A stretch of DNA of 13,299 bases from Clostridia bacterium (GTDB taxonomy: Bacteria > Bacillota > Clostridia > Christensenellales > Borkfalkiaceae): assembly GCA_029071285.1 (NCBI GenBank), contig JAIEAS010000029.1:1-13299 (forward strand). The letters are read 5' to 3'. Position numbers and translations under genes: made by a program. Every line of letters begins with the position of its first letter. Position 1 is the stretch's first letter. Below, piece after piece: positions 13,220-13,299 of this stretch. The notes beneath the pieces were generated by a model. It had not been told where the DNA came from. It saw only the letters and a program-made list of their open reading frames with translations, and did no database searches.

Positions 13220-13299
13220 CTTCGTCATTGCGAGGAGCGTAGCGACGCGGCAATCCAGACCGTACGCTCATTTTAAGTGCTTTGCTTCTGGATTGCTTC
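13220..13299. repeat. Partial copy of a second dispersed palindromic repeat, cut by the window end
   Basis: TCATTGCGAGGAGCGTAGCG is followed by GCAATCCAGA (13250-13259), which is complementary to TCTGGATTGC (13287-13296) across a 27-nt centre. The matching outer right arm would lie beyond the window. This is the CATTGCGAGG...GCAATCCAG type of intergenic repeat, distinct from copies A and B. Confidence 0.7.

Noticed and set aside
9056..13299. CRISPR array
   Set aside because: The repeats are long, palindromic, imperfect and thousands of bases apart, without regular spacers.

Overview
The window looks like a chromosome segment of an uncultured, probably gut-type clostridial Firmicute. The main evidence is the gene order pyrH - frr - uppS - cdsA - dxr - rseP, a classic Firmicutes/Clostridia block, all on the minus strand. 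Further support comes from strong GGAGG-type ribosome sites, a large-serine-recombinase mobile element of the kind common in gut Clostridia, and a surface protein built from MBG/YDG-like modules. A closer placement (for example Christensenellales-like) is only a guess.

Region 1 (1-about 3061, plus strand) is the end of an integrated mobile element. It starts with the C-terminal end of a charged protein, probably a mobilization protein. A string of very small ORFs follows, one of them TnpW-like, and then a 539-aa serine recombinase that starts at TTG and is translationally coupled to an 18-aa ORF. After the recombinase come two mutually exclusive hairpins and a NUDIX hydrolase, probably cargo, that ends in a strong bidirectional terminator. 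These genes are more AT-rich than the genes that follow. The exact element end (att site) cannot be placed.

Region 2 (3101-8934, minus strand) is a core growth operon, transcribed from pyrH toward rseP: UMP kinase, a four-helix membrane protein of unknown function, ribosome recycling factor, undecaprenyl diphosphate synthase, CDP-diglyceride synthase, DXP reductoisomerase and the RseP-type site-2 protease. Together they link pyrimidine nucleotide supply, translation recycling, isoprenoid and wall-lipid carrier synthesis, phospholipid synthesis and membrane proteolysis. A good sigma-A promoter precedes pyrH. A second candidate promoter lies just before dxr, placed so that the dxr mRNA would be leaderless.

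Region 3 (8935-13299) holds one very large minus-strand gene (1251 aa). It encodes a signal peptide, about 840 extracellular residues of Ig-like modules, one transmembrane helix and about 345 cytoplasmic residues. The cytoplasmic part has a highly charged E/R/K helix, a Q/M/P/Y-rich low-complexity stretch and an acidic tail. This is the reverse of the usual LPXTG wall-anchored adhesin, and it is the most interesting object here. Same-orientation copies of a dispersed palindromic repeat flank the gene. The upstream copy is nested and sits directly before the ribosome site, and a second repeat family is cut off by the window end.
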